Positions 1 to 8,512 of a stretch of 64,000 bases of DNA are shown here, piece after piece (position 1 is the stretch's first letter; every line of letters begins with the position of its first letter). This DNA comes from Sphingopyxis panaciterrulae (GTDB taxonomy: Bacteria; Pseudomonadota; Alphaproteobacteria; Sphingomonadales; Sphingomonadaceae), in NCBI RefSeq assembly GCF_014199295.1, contig NZ_JACIJH010000005.1, positions 62,001 through 126,000 of the forward strand, in the 5' to 3' direction. A program made the position numbers and the translations under genes. The notes beneath the pieces are model-generated. The model saw nothing but the letters and a program-made list of their open reading frames with translations, did no database searches and was not told where the DNA came from.

Positions 1-1
1 G

Positions 2-31
2 CGTTTCGGCGGGCTGACCCTCAAGCGCTGA
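2..31 (+). CDS. C-terminal tail of an upstream gene (partial, uncertain)
   Basis: Frame 2 reads nine codons (RFGGLTLKR) and then TGA at the window edge. This could be the end of a gene entering from the left, since codon use is normal for this genome and a REP-like repeat follows at once. Too little is present to name a product, and the frame could be chance. Confidence 0.25.
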   Translation, partial: RFGGLTLKR

Positions 32-40
32 GCCGTCCGT

Positions 41-112
41 CATTCCAGCAAAAGCTGGAATCTCCGGCGGTCCCTCGGGACGAGAGCGGCCCCAGCTTTC
101 GCTGGGACGACG
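41..112. repeat. Degenerate REP-like palindrome (CCAGCAAAAGCTGG type)
   Basis: Two imperfect palindromic units, ATTCCAGCAAAAGCTGGAAT and GGCCCCAGCTTTCGCTGGGA, lie about 40 bases apart in the gap between the left-edge frame and the 3' end of glpK. The second unit matches one half of the better conserved copy at 7692-7769, so this looks like an eroded member of the same dispersed family. It may also act as a transcription stop for glpK. Confidence 0.7.
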
Positions 113-1585
113 TCAGGACAGAACCTTCGCAAGCGCGCTTCGCCAGCCGGTGAGGCGCGCTTCGCGTTTCTGCGCGTCCAGCGCGGGGGTGAAGCGCGTC
201 GTGCGCCCGCGCATCGCCGCCGCGGCATCGGCGAGGTGGGGATAGAGGCCGGCCCCGGTCGCGGCGAGCATCGCGGCGCCGAGCGCGGTGCTCTCGACGA
301 AGTCGGGCCGCTCGACGGTCAGGTCGAGCATGTCGGCCAGGTCCTGCGCCATCCAGTCGTTCGCGGCCATGCCGCCGTCGATCCGCAGGTCCGCCCAGTC
401 GACCCCATCGGCGGCGAAGGCCGATTTCAGGTCGTGGGCCTGATAGGCCTGCGCCTCGAGCGCGGCGCGCGCGACATGCGCCTTGCCGCTCGCGAAGCTG
501 AGCCCCGAGAGCGCCGCGAGCGCGTCGGGCCGCCAATGCGGCGCGCCGAGGCCCGACAGCGCGGGCACCAGATAGACGCCGCCATTGTCGGCGGCCGAGC
601 GCGCCAGTCCCTCGCTCTCGCCCGCGCTCGCAAGCAGGCCGAGCCCGTCGCGCAACCACTGGATCAGGCTGCCCGCGACGAACACCGACCCTTCGAGCGC
701 GTAGGACCGCGCGTCGCCCTCCTGCACCAGCACCGTCGCGAGCAGGCGGTTGGCCGAATGGGGGCGGGCGGGACCGCTCGCCGAGAGGATGAAGGCGCCG
801 GTGCCGAAGGTCGCCTTGGTCTGCCCCGACGCGAGGCACGCCTGCCCGATCGTCGCCGCCTGCTGGTCGCCCGCCATGCCGCAGATCGGGATCGCGCGCC
901 CGAACAGGTCGGGGACGGTGGTGCCGACGGTCGTGGTGCAGCCGGTAATCTCGGGCAGCAAGGTCCCCGGTACGCCAAGCAGGTCGCACAGCCCCTCGTC
1001 CCAGCCGTGCGCGCCATCGATCGCCATCAGCAAGGTGCGCGAGGCGTTGGTCGCATCGGTGACGTGGACACCGCCGGTCAGGCGATAGACGAGATAGGAT
1101 TCGATCGTCCCGACCGCGAGCCGGTCGCCCGCGTCGCGAAGCTGCGGCCAGTTCTTGAGCGCCCATCCCATCTTGCTTCCCGAAAAATAAGGGTCGAGCA
1201 GCAGGCCGCTTTTCGCCTGCACCATCGGTTCGTGGCCCGCCGCCTTCAGCGCGGCGCAGTCGGCGGCGGTGCGGCGGTCCTGCCAGACGATCGCGGGGGC
1301 AAGCGGTTCGCCGGTCGCGCGGTCCCAGAACACGACCGTCTCGCGCTGGTTGGTGATGCCGATCGCCGCGACGCGGTCGGCGCCGCCCGCCTTGTCGATC
1401 ATCGCGCGGGTGCAGGCGAGGGTGGCGGTCCAGATTTCAGCGGCGTCATGCTCGACGAGGCCAGGGGCCGGATAATGCTGCCGGAATTCGCGCTGCGCGC
1501 TGCCGAGCGGGGTGCCGTCGGCCGCGAACAACATGGTGCGGGTGGAGGTGGTGCCTTCGTCGATGACGATGATCTTCTCTGCCAA
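113..1585 (-). CDS. glpK: Glycerol kinase
   Basis: Cytoplasmic FGGY-family kinase that phosphorylates glycerol with ATP to sn-glycerol 3-phosphate. The protein is 490 residues, normal for GlpK. Visible landmarks are the N-terminal phosphate-binding DEGTTSTR (9-16), NQRE (79-82, glycerol contacts), W101, DPY (131-133) and GDQQAA (239-244) with the catalytic-base Asp240, all where the family has them. The start ATG is followed by the standard MAEKIIVIDEGTTST opening. No glpF or glpD neighbour is present; the gene stands alone between repeats, transcribed away from the helicase gene. Its promoter must lie in 1586-1936, which holds a REP palindrome immediately upstream of the start codon. Confidence 0.96.
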   Translation of the reverse strand: MAEKIIVIDEGTTSTRTMLFAADGTPLGSAQREFRQHYPAPGLVEHDAAEIWTATLACTRAMIDKAGGADRVAAIGITNQRETVVFWDRATGEPLAPAIVWQDRRTAADCAALKAAGHEPMVQAKSGLLLDPYFSGSKMGWALKNWPQLRDAGDRLAVGTIESYLVYRLTGGVHVTDATNASRTLLMAIDGAHGWDEGLCDLLGVPGTLLPEITGCTTTVGTTVPDLFGRAIPICGMAGDQQAATIGQACLASGQTKATFGTGAFILSASGPARPHSANRLLATVLVQEGDARSYALEGSVFVAGSLIQWLRDGLGLLASAGESEGLARSAADNGGVYLVPALSGLGAPHWRPDALAALSGLSFASGKAHVARAALEAQAYQAHDLKSAFAADGVDWADLRIDGGMAANDWMAQDLADMLDLTVERPDFVESTALGAAMLAATGAGLYPHLADAAAAMRGRTTRFTPALDAQKREARLTGWRSALAKVLS

Positions 1586-1597
1586 AGCCCTATCCCC

Positions 1598-1693
1598 TCA
1601 TCCGTTCGCCCTGAGCTTGTCGAAGCACCGCCCTTTTCTTCTCACACGATGCAGAAAGAACGGCCCTTCGACAAGCTCAGGGCGAACGGATGA
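1598..1693. repeat. Sphingomonad REP palindrome (BIME-like)
   Basis: Inverted repeat whose arms begin TCATCCGTTCGCCCTGAGC and are almost perfectly complementary over about 27 bases, separated by a purine/pyrimidine-rich loop. The same core recurs at 10032, 13072, 17041 and 25749. It lies 13 bases upstream of the glpK start codon, unusual for REPs, which more often lie downstream of genes. Confidence 0.85.
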
Positions 1694-1936
1694 GGCGGCG
1701 GGTAATCATCTTGCAATTCCGTGCAACATCTGCCATATGATTGTGCAGCGCAGCATGGCGGACCGATCCGCCGCAATCCCCGGCAGCGTGATTTTCCCGC
1801 CCATCTCAGGCGCGGGACGAGCCGGAAGCGCGCTTTGTCCCCAGAGGCACCCTTTCACGCGGGTCGTTTCGAACCCGCCCGCCGTGCGCGGCCGTCCTTC
1901 GGCGCGTTCACGGCCTTATCGTGAGTATATATCATA
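1694..1936. other. Intergenic region between divergent glpK and helicase genes
   Basis: No gene is seen. It holds a short perfect palindrome GGCGGA-CCGA-TCCGCC (1757-1772) and, directly before the helicase start, the AT-rich string GAGTATATATCATA, which lacks a clear Shine-Dalgarno. The helicase and glpK promoters should lie here, but no convincing -35/-10 pair stands out. Confidence 0.5.
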
Positions 1937-3316
1937 ATGGAATTCAAAGACTTCGGCCTCCACGCCGACATCGAGCGTGCGCTGACGGCCAAGCGCTACA
2001 GCCAGCCGACCCCGATCCAGCAGCAGGCGATTCCCGTCCTGCTCGAGGGCCGCGACCTGTGCGGCATCGCGCAGACCGGCACCGGCAAGACCGCGGCCTT
2101 TTCGCTGCCGTCGCTCGACTATCTGCTGAACAACCCCAAGCGGCCCGCGCCGCGCGGTTGCCGCATGCTCGTCCTTTCGCCGACCCGCGAACTCGCCGCG
2201 CAGATCGCGCAGAGCTGCCGCGACTATGGCCGCTTCACCAAGTTCAGCGTCACGACCGTCTTCGGCGGCGTGCCGATCAATCGCCAGATTCGCGACCTGT
2301 CGCAGGGCGTCGACATTCTCGTCGCCACGCCCGGCCGCCTGCTCGACCTGATCGACCAGCGCGCGCTGCGCCTGGGCGACGTCGAGATCTTCGTCCTCGA
2401 CGAAGCCGACCAGATGATGGACATGGGCTTCATCCATTCGCTGCGCCGCGTCGCCAAGCTGCTGCCGGACGAGCGCCAGAACCTCTTCTTCTCGGCGACG
2501 ATGCCCAAGGAGATCGCGGCGCTCGCGCAGCAGTTCCTGCACGATCCGGTCACCGTCTCGGTCGCGCCGCAGGCGACGACGGCCGAGAAGGTGCGCCAGC
2601 AGGTCACCTTCGTCGAACAGAAGGAGAAGCAGGCGCTGCTCCATCATGTGCTGAAGGTCGAGGATATCGACCGCGCGCTGATCTTCACGCGCACCAAGCA
2701 TGGCGCCGACCGCGTCGTCCGCCACCTGAAGGGCGCGGGCATCGATGCCTATGCCATCCACGGCAACAAGAGCCAGGCGCAGCGGACGACGGCGCTCCAG
2801 GCCTTTCGTTCGGGGCAGGTGCGGCTGCTCGTCGCGACGGATATCGCGGCGCGCGGCATCGACGTGTCGGGGGTCAGCCATGTCATCAACTTCGAGATTC
2901 CGAACGTTCCCGAACAATATGTCCACCGCATCGGCCGCACCGCGCGCGCCGGAGCGGAGGGCGTCGCGATCAGCTTCGTCGCGCCCGACGAAAAAGCCTA
3001 TCTGCGCGACATCGAAAAGGTGACGCGCACCCGCGCCGAGCCGGTCAAGCTACCCGAGGGCTTTTCAGAGATGGTCCGCAACCTGCCCAAGCCGGTTCAG
3101 CCGCCGCGCAACACCGGCGGCAAGGGTCGCGATCCGCAGCGCCAGCGCGAGGAGGCGCAGCGCCGGAACGGCGAAGGCCAGCGCGATGCCGCCCATCGCG
3201 GGCCGCGCCGCGAGCCGCAGGCGGGCGAGGGCGCCCAGCCGCAGCGCAAGCGCCGCTTTCGTCCCCGCCGCGGCGGCGTCGGGGCGCACAAGGGTGCGGT
3301 TACACGCGTCGGTTGA
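1937..3316 (+). CDS. rhlE: DEAD-box ATP-dependent RNA helicase, RhlE type
   Basis: ATP-dependent RNA unwinding enzyme, usually linked to ribosome assembly, RNA decay and cold adaptation. The 459 residues carry every superfamily-2 motif: Q-motif YSQPTPIQ (21-28), motif I AQTGTGKT (45-52), PTREL (82-86), TPGR (131-134), DEAD (155-158), SAT (186-188), TDIAARGID and HRIGRTARAG. The last ~75 residues are Arg/Gln/Gly-rich and basic, ending in a KRRFRPRRGG-like tail, as in RhlE proteins, and probably bind RNA non-specifically. The start has no clear Shine-Dalgarno, and the AT-rich TATATAT string lies just before it. The gene stands alone. Assignment to RhlE rather than another DEAD subgroup rests on the motif V-VI region and the basic tail. 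Confidence 0.9.
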   Translation: MEFKDFGLHADIERALTAKRYSQPTPIQQQAIPVLLEGRDLCGIAQTGTGKTAAFSLPSLDYLLNNPKRPAPRGCRMLVLSPTRELAAQIAQSCRDYGRFTKFSVTTVFGGVPINRQIRDLSQGVDILVATPGRLLDLIDQRALRLGDVEIFVLDEADQMMDMGFIHSLRRVAKLLPDERQNLFFSATMPKEIAALAQQFLHDPVTVSVAPQATTAEKVRQQVTFVEQKEKQALLHHVLKVEDIDRALIFTRTKHGADRVVRHLKGAGIDAYAIHGNKSQAQRTTALQAFRSGQVRLLVATDIAARGIDVSGVSHVINFEIPNVPEQYVHRIGRTARAGAEGVAISFVAPDEKAYLRDIEKVTRTRAEPVKLPEGFSEMVRNLPKPVQPPRNTGGKGRDPQRQREEAQRRNGEGQRDAAHRGPRREPQAGEGAQPQRKRRFRPRRGGVGAHKGAVTRVG

Positions 3317-3418
3317 CGTCGGGCGATCGGTCGTTAGGTTCCCCCAACCCCTCCTCTGAAGCGGAGGGGCTTATCACGCGCGCCACCAAAGAACGCGTGC
3401 GGAGGGGGAGCAGGGCGA

Positions 3419-5083
3419 ATGGCCGATAGCGCGGCGGGTGCGGCGGAGATGCGGCAGAGCGAGCGCAAGGTCATCCTCGCCTCCTCGCTCGGCACCGTCT
3501 TCGAATGGTATGATTTCTATCTCTACGGCCTGCTCGCGACGATCATCTCGGCGCAATTCTTTTCGGGCGTCAACGAAACCACCGGCTTCATCTTCGCGCT
3601 CGCCGCCTTCGCCGCGGGCTTCGCGGTGCGCCCGTTCGGCGCGCTCGTCTTCGGCCGGATCGGCGACCTCGTCGGGCGCAAATATACGTTTCTCGTGACG
3701 ATGGGCCTGATGGGCCTGTCGACCTTCCTCGTCGGCGTCCTGCCCAGCTACGCGGCGGTAGGCGTCGCGGCGCCGATCCTGCTCGTTGTCCTGCGGCTCG
3801 TGCAGGGGCTTGCGCTCGGCGGCGAATATGGCGGCGCAGCGACCTATGTTGCCGAACATGCGCCCGAGGGGAAGCGCGGCCTTTTCACCAGCTTCATCCA
3901 GACCACCGCGACGCTCGGCCTGTTTGCGGCGCTGCTCGTCGTCATCGCGACGCGCTCGCTGATCGGCGAGGAGGCCTTCGCCGACTGGGGCTGGCGCATT
4001 CCCTTCCTGATCTCGGTGATCCTGCTCGGTGTATCGCTGTGGATTCGCCTTCAGCTTCAGGAAAGCCCGGTGTTCCGGCGGATGAAGGAAGAGGGCACGA
4101 CCTCGAAGGCGCCGCTCACCGAGGCCTTCGGCCGCTGGGCGAACCTCAAATGGGTGCTCGTCGCGCTGCTCGGCGCGGTCGCCGGGCAGGCGGTCGTCTG
4201 GTATACCGGGCAATTCTATGCGCTCTTCTTCCTCGAAAAGACGCTGAAGGTCGATGGCGCGACCGCGAACATCCTGATCGCCGTCGCGCTTGCGCTCGGC
4301 ACGCCCTTCTTCATCCTCTTCGGCTGGCTCAGCGACCGGATCGGGCGCAAGCCGATCATCCTCGCCGGCTGTGCGCTCGCCGCGCTCACCTATTTTCCGG
4401 CCTTCCAGATGCTGACCGCCGCCGCCAATCCGGCGATGGCGGCGGCGCAGGCGAACGCGGCGGTGACCGTCACCGCCGATCCCGGCGCCTGCGCCTTCCA
4501 GTTCGACCCCGTGGGCAACAATAAATTTGAGCGCACCGGTTGCGACATCGCCAAGGCAGCGCTCGCCAAGGCCGGGGTCAGCTATACCAGCGAAACGCGC
4601 GACCGCATCGCCGGCGAGGCGGCGCATGTCCGGATCGGCGAGCGTGAACTGATCGCGCCCGAGCCGTGGCGCCTTGCCGAGGAGGCACGTGCGGGGGCGG
4701 CCGAGGCCTTCCGCCGCGATCTCGCCGCGGCGACGGCGGCGGCCGGCTATCCCGAGAAAGCCGATCCCAATGCGATCGACAAGCCGCGCGTCGTCGCGAT
4801 CCTCTTCTGGCTCGTGCTGCTGGTGACGATGGTCTACGGCCCGATCGCCGCGCTGCTCGTCGAGCTTTTCCCCAGCCGCATCCGCTATTCGGCGATGTCG
4901 CTACCCTATCATATCGGCAACGGCTGGTTCGGTGGCTTCCTGCCGACGACCGCCTTCGCGATGGTCGCGGCGACGGGGAATATCTATTACGGCCTCTGGT
5001 ATCCGGTCGCGGTCGCGCTGCTGACGCTGGTGGTCGGCCTGCTATTCCTGCCCGAGACCTTCCGCCGCCCGATTCACGACTGA
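3419..5083 (+). CDS. MFS transporter, metabolite:H+ symporter (MHS) family, with periplasmic insertion
   Basis: Inner-membrane secondary transporter of the ShiA/ProP/KgtP group; the substrate is unknown. It has the typical opening (SLGTVFEWYDFYLYG), the loop 2-3 motif GRIGDLVGRKYTF (about 79-91), LGGEYGGA (134-141) and the second-half motif SDRIGRKP (305-312). At 554 residues it is about 110-120 longer than usual. The extra residues (about 337-455) fall after TM9, so on the periplasmic side, are hydrophilic, and contain Cys358 and Cys375. A strong GGAGGGGGAG ribosome site precedes the ATG. A CCCCTCC/GGAGGGG hairpin (3348-3369) lies between the helicase gene and this one. Its stop codon TGA is completed by the first base of the repeat element at 5083. 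Confidence 0.88.
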   Translation: MADSAAGAAEMRQSERKVILASSLGTVFEWYDFYLYGLLATIISAQFFSGVNETTGFIFALAAFAAGFAVRPFGALVFGRIGDLVGRKYTFLVTMGLMGLSTFLVGVLPSYAAVGVAAPILLVVLRLVQGLALGGEYGGAATYVAEHAPEGKRGLFTSFIQTTATLGLFAALLVVIATRSLIGEEAFADWGWRIPFLISVILLGVSLWIRLQLQESPVFRRMKEEGTTSKAPLTEAFGRWANLKWVLVALLGAVAGQAVVWYTGQFYALFFLEKTLKVDGATANILIAVALALGTPFFILFGWLSDRIGRKPIILAGCALAALTYFPAFQMLTAAANPAMAAAQANAAVTVTADPGACAFQFDPVGNNKFERTGCDIAKAALAKAGVSYTSETRDRIAGEAAHVRIGERELIAPEPWRLAEEARAGAAEAFRRDLAAATAAAGYPEKADPNAIDKPRVVAILFWLVLLVTMVYGPIAALLVELFPSRIRYSAMSLPYHIGNGWFGGFLPTTAFAMVAATGNIYYGLWYPVAVALLTLVVGLLFLPETFRRPIHD

Positions 5084-5344
5084 TACCAAGGTGCGGTGAT
5101 CTTGACCGATGAGGATTGCCAGTCCCGCTTGCTGGCGAGGAGGAGCGGAAGCGGCGATGTGGTTCATCGCTGCGACGCGCCGACGCGGTCCAGCGGGCGG
5201 GACTGGCAATCCGAAGGGCGATTTCTGGCGGCTCTCGGACAGCGTCGCCTGCTTGGGACGATGAACCCATCGTCCCGGCGCAGCCTCCTCGCCGAGAACC
5301 GCCAGAAACCGTCCTCATCGGTCAAGATCACCGCACCTTGGTAT
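5083..5344. repeat. Three-way-junction palindromic element, family A copy 1
   Basis: A 262 bp element with perfect 33 bp terminal inverted repeats (5083-5115 and 5312-5344, beginning ATACCAAGGTGCGGTGA). Inside are two hairpin arms: 5115-5128 pairs perfectly with 5197-5210 (ATTGCCAGTCCCGC), and 5222-5231 pairs with 5299-5308 (TTTCTGGCGG). Arm one also has a terminal GCGATG-TGGTT-CATCGC hairpin. Left and right halves are diverged inverted copies of each other. A near-identical copy is at 41585-41847. It fills the whole gap between two convergent genes and supplies the last base of one stop codon and the last five codons of the other gene. Confidence 0.93.
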
Positions 5345-6836
5345 GAGCGCGCCAGCCGAACCCTTCGTCCAGCGCCACGATCTCGCCCGCCGTGCCGACC
5401 GGTTCCGCCGTTCCGTCGGTCAGGAAAGCCAGCATCGCGGCGTCGGCGACGTCGACATGGGCGAGGGTGCGCGCGTCCGTGGGGGTGCGCGCGACGACGA
5501 CGCCCGCCTTCGGCTGGCCGTCGCGGCCGTGGAAGACGGTGTAGCTTTCGATCGTCGCCGGGCCGGCATAATCCTCGACCAGTTCGGGCACGGCGCCGCG
5601 TTTCGCTTCGGCCTCGGCCTGATAGTCGAAATCCTGCGGGAAGCTGGCCGCCGCGATCGGTTCCCTGCCCAGCACGATGCAGTGATTGTCGGTCGCGAAG
5701 CCGCCATTGGCGAAGAGGAAGCCATAGCGGCCCTCGCGGCGCAATGTTTCGACCATCGAGACGATGGCGTGGCTCATATAATTGGCGATCGGGCCGCCGC
5801 CGAAGGTCAGGCCGCCGAACACGGTGGCGGGGCGATCCCACGGCCAGCCGAGGATGCGCCGCGCCATCTTCGGCACGCAGGGAAAGCAGCTATAGAGTTC
5901 GACATGGTCGAAATCCTCGGCGGTCATGGCGTTGAGCGCGAGGGTGCGGGTGATGGCGGTTTCCATGCTGACGCTGTGGTCGTAGCGGTCGCGCTTCAGG
6001 ATGCTCGCAGGCTCCCTGGCCGCGGCGCCCATGCCGACATGGATCAGGCGATCCTCGGCGATGCCGCGCCGCCGCGCCTCGGCGAGGCTGGCGACGATAA
6101 AGCCCGCGCCCTGGTTCACCGACGAATTGGCGACCATCAGCTTGGAATAGGGGAAGGCGATGGGGCGGTTGCGCGCGTTCACCTCCAATATCTCGGCGGG
6201 CGAGGCGGGTTTGCGAATCCACGCGCCGGGATTCGCGGCGGCGACCTCCGAGAAGCGCGACCAGATTTCGGCGCTTTCGAACTGCGCCTTGGCAAGGCTG
6301 TCGCCCCATGCCGCGCGGGTCGCATTTTCATAGAGCGGATAGACGTCGACCGGCGCCGACAGGCCGTGGCGCTGGGCATAGTCGGGCTCGCGGCGGGTCG
6401 CGACCTTGCGCACCGCATTGTAGCTCTTGTCCTCGCCGCTCGCGGCCTTGGCGGCGCGGCCCGCGGCGGTGCGCAGCGCCTCGCCGCCGACGATCGCCGC
6501 CAGCTTCACCTCGCCGGCGCCGATGCGGTTCGCGGCCTCGTTGAGCAGGCGCACCGGCGTGTCGCCGTGCGGCGCGGCCGACTGATAATTGATCGCCGGA
6601 CTCGCGCCGATGGCGGCGGCGAGCGGCTCGCACAGCTTGCCGAGATGGTGGAAGCTGATCTGGTCGACGATGGCGAGGCTGTCGATCTCGGCGAGCGGCA
6701 CGCCGGCGTCTTTCGCCGCGACCTCCAGCGCCGCGACCATCAGGCCGAGCGAATCGAGGCCCTCGTCGGGGTCGTCGGGGCGGTCGTTGACCTGGCCGAC
6801 GCCGATGATGACGGGGATGCGTTCGGGGTCGGTCAT
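5328..6836 (-). CDS. Thiolase-like acetyl-CoA acetyltransferase family protein
   Basis: Thiolase-fold protein of 502 residues, of the long SCP-x/non-canonical acetyl-CoA acetyltransferase group, presumably acting on acyl-CoA in the cytoplasm. Family marks are the PVIIGVGQVNDRP opening, GGLTFGGGPIANYMSHA and the NGGFATDNHCIVLG block. At the place of the usual nucleophile loop (CGSG-type) the sequence reads APHGDTPVRLLNEAANRIGAG, so the canonical catalytic Cys is not evident. The last codons (TKVR-stop) are encoded inside the terminal repeat of the neighbouring palindromic element. It is followed upstream, one base away, by a crotonase on the same strand, which suggests a fatty-acid or aromatic beta-oxidation function. 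The true substrate is unknown. Confidence 0.8.
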   Translation of the reverse strand: MTDPERIPVIIGVGQVNDRPDDPDEGLDSLGLMVAALEVAAKDAGVPLAEIDSLAIVDQISFHHLGKLCEPLAAAIGASPAINYQSAAPHGDTPVRLLNEAANRIGAGEVKLAAIVGGEALRTAAGRAAKAASGEDKSYNAVRKVATRREPDYAQRHGLSAPVDVYPLYENATRAAWGDSLAKAQFESAEIWSRFSEVAAANPGAWIRKPASPAEILEVNARNRPIAFPYSKLMVANSSVNQGAGFIVASLAEARRRGIAEDRLIHVGMGAAAREPASILKRDRYDHSVSMETAITRTLALNAMTAEDFDHVELYSCFPCVPKMARRILGWPWDRPATVFGGLTFGGGPIANYMSHAIVSMVETLRREGRYGFLFANGGFATDNHCIVLGREPIAAASFPQDFDYQAEAEAKRGAVPELVEDYAGPATIESYTVFHGRDGQPKAGVVVARTPTDARTLAHVDVADAAMLAFLTDGTAEPVGTAGEIVALDEGFGWRAHTKVR

Positions 6837-6837
6837 G

Positions 6838-7632
6838 TCAGCGCGCTTTCCATTCGGGCTTGCGCTTCTGCGCGAAGGCCAAGGGGCCTTCGCGCGCGTC
6901 CTCGCTGCGCATCAGCGCGGCGCGCTCGCGTGTGTTGTGCTCCCAGAAAGGCGCGTCTGCGGCGATGCGGCCCTCGTCGATGCCGAGCGCGACGCGCTTC
7001 GACGCCTGCACCGACAGCGGGGCGTTGGCCGCGATCTTTTCGGCCAGCGCGATCGCGGTCGGCATCAGATCGGCGAGCGGGACGACATGGTTGACCAGCC
7101 CGAACTGGGCAGCGCGCGGGGCGGGGATCGGGTCGCCGGTCAGCATATATTCCATCGCCAGCTTGCGCGGCAGTTGCTGCGCGAGGCGAAAGGCGCCGCC
7201 CGCCGCGGCGAACAGCCCGACCTTGACCTCCGGCAGCGCGAATTGCGCGGTGTCGGCGGCGACGATCAGGTCGCACATCAGCGCGAGCTCGCAGCCGCCG
7301 CCGAAGGCGAAGCCGTTGACCGCGCCGACGACCGGCTTCGAGATCGGATGCGCGGCGAAACCGCCGAAACCCCACGCCTGCTGCCCGGCATCGTCGGGGG
7401 CGAGGCTTTCGCCGCGCGACAGCGCAACGAGGTCAGCGCCGGCGCAGAAGCTCTTGTCGCCCGCGCCGGTGACGATGACCACGCGGATTTCGGGATCGTG
7501 CTCCGCCTGCTCCAGCGCGGTGCCGATGCCAGCATGGACCGCTGCGTTGACCGCGTTGCGCGCCTCGGGCCGGTTGATCGTGACGATCAGGATATGGCCC
7601 TGGCGTTCGGTGAGGACGGCGGTGTCGGTCAT
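6838..7632 (-). CDS. Enoyl-CoA hydratase/isomerase (crotonase) family protein
   Basis: Crotonase-fold enzyme of 264 residues; the typical reaction is hydration or isomerisation of an enoyl-CoA. The oxyanion-hole region reads GFAFGGGCELALMCDLIVA and the second helix LPEVKVGLFAAAGG, both characteristic, with the usual PEARNAVN opening near residues 18-25. It lies one base upstream of the thiolase-like gene on the same strand, so the two probably form an operon for an acyl-CoA pathway. Its start ATG is preceded by a GGGAGAG Shine-Dalgarno. The exact substrate cannot be told. Confidence 0.88.
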   Translation of the reverse strand: MTDTAVLTERQGHILIVTINRPEARNAVNAAVHAGIGTALEQAEHDPEIRVVIVTGAGDKSFCAGADLVALSRGESLAPDDAGQQAWGFGGFAAHPISKPVVGAVNGFAFGGGCELALMCDLIVAADTAQFALPEVKVGLFAAAGGAFRLAQQLPRKLAMEYMLTGDPIPAPRAAQFGLVNHVVPLADLMPTAIALAEKIAANAPLSVQASKRVALGIDEGRIAADAPFWEHNTRERAALMRSEDAREGPLAFAQKRKPEWKAR

Positions 7633-7691
7633 GCGAATCTCTCCCTTTCGGGCAAGTATCGCGACAGGTTGACGTTTACGTCAACTGCTAA

Positions 7692-7769
7692 CGTCGCCCC
7701 AGCAAAAGCTGGGGCCGCTGTCAGCGTGGCGCTTGGCCGATGGCGGCCCCAGCTTTCGCTGGGGCGACG
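7692..7769. repeat. REP-like palindrome (CGTCGCCCCAGC type)
   Basis: Two 27-base arms, CGTCGCCCCAGCAAAAGCTG.. and its inverted partner, complementary with a single mismatch. Each arm is itself a small palindrome (CCCCAGC/GCTGGGG), so the unit is a classic paired REP. It fills the space between the crotonase promoter and the 3' end of the transaldolase gene. Confidence 0.88.
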
Positions 7770-7773
7770 CATC

Positions 7774-8424
7774 TTAGATCGACTGCCCGGTCTTCGCCCA
7801 GTCGGCGAGAAAGCCTTCGATACCCTTTTCGGTCAGGACATGCTTGAACAGCCCCTTGATGACCGATGGCGGCGCGGTCATCACGTCGGCGCCGATCTTC
7901 GCGGCTTCGAGCACATGGATGCCGTGGCGTACGCTCGCGACGAGGATTTCGGTGTCGAAGGCGTAATTGTCGTAGATCAGCCGAATGTCGGCGATGAGCT
8001 GCATGCCGTCGAAGCCATTGTCGTCGTGGCGGCCGACGAAGGGCGAGACGAAGGTCGCGCCCGCCTTGGCCGCCAACAGGGCCTGGGTCGCCGAGAAGCA
8101 GAGGGTGACGTTGACCATCGTGCCGTCGCCGGTCAGCGCCTTGCACGTCTTGAGCCCGTCGATGGTCAGCGGCACCTTGATGCAGACATTGTCGGCGATC
8201 TTGCGGAGGATTTCGGCCTCCTTCATCATCGTCGCGTGGTCGAGCGCGACGACCTCGGCCGAGACGGGGCCATCGACGAGGGCGCAGATTTCCTTCGTCA
8301 CTTCCTTGAAGTCGCGGCCCGACTTGGCGATCAGCGACGGGTTGGTGGTGACCCCGTCGAGCAGGCCGGTCGCGGCGAGTTCCTGGATGGCATCGATTTC
8401 TGCGGTGTCGGCGAAGAATTTCAT
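7774..8424 (-). CDS. fsa: Fructose-6-phosphate aldolase / small transaldolase
   Basis: Short transaldolase (TalC/FSA group) of 216 residues. It cleaves or forms fructose 6-phosphate, or transfers dihydroxyacetone, through a lysine Schiff base. Visible are the [10 protein letters not shown] opening, [12 protein letters not shown] (25-36), IKVPLT with Schiff-base Lys83, and the [11 protein letters not shown] and APPSVIKGL blocks. Sequence alone does not separate aldolase from transaldolase activity in this group. The gene stands alone between palindromic repeats and ends 5 bases past the neighbouring REP. Confidence 0.92.
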   Translation of the reverse strand: MKFFADTAEIDAIQELAATGLLDGVTTNPSLIAKSGRDFKEVTKEICALVDGPVSAEVVALDHATMMKEAEILRKIADNVCIKVPLTIDGLKTCKALTGDGTMVNVTLCFSATQALLAAKAGATFVSPFVGRHDDNGFDGMQLIADIRLIYDNYAFDTEILVASVRHGIHVLEAAKIGADVMTAPPSVIKGLFKHVLTEKGIEGFLADWAKTGQSI

Positions 8425-8512
8425 GGCGCGGGCGTTCCTGCTGGATGGTGATTCGGGGATGCGTCCGCCCTAGAGCAACACGCGCGAAAACTGAACCGCC
8501 ACCGTCCCTCTT

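Noticed and set aside
236..1693. Long plus-strand frame opposite glpK (and similar long antisense frames opposite aroB, cyo, RND and tam genes)
   Set aside because: High GC removes stop codons; these frames are Arg/Ala-rich mirror images of well-identified genes and resemble no family.
5096..5346. Open frames inside the family A element (also at 41598-42040) that could be read as small proteins
   Set aside because: They follow the palindrome on both strands, have no ribosome site, and the two copies differ by an indel and changes that ignore codon positions; structure explains the sequence better than coding.
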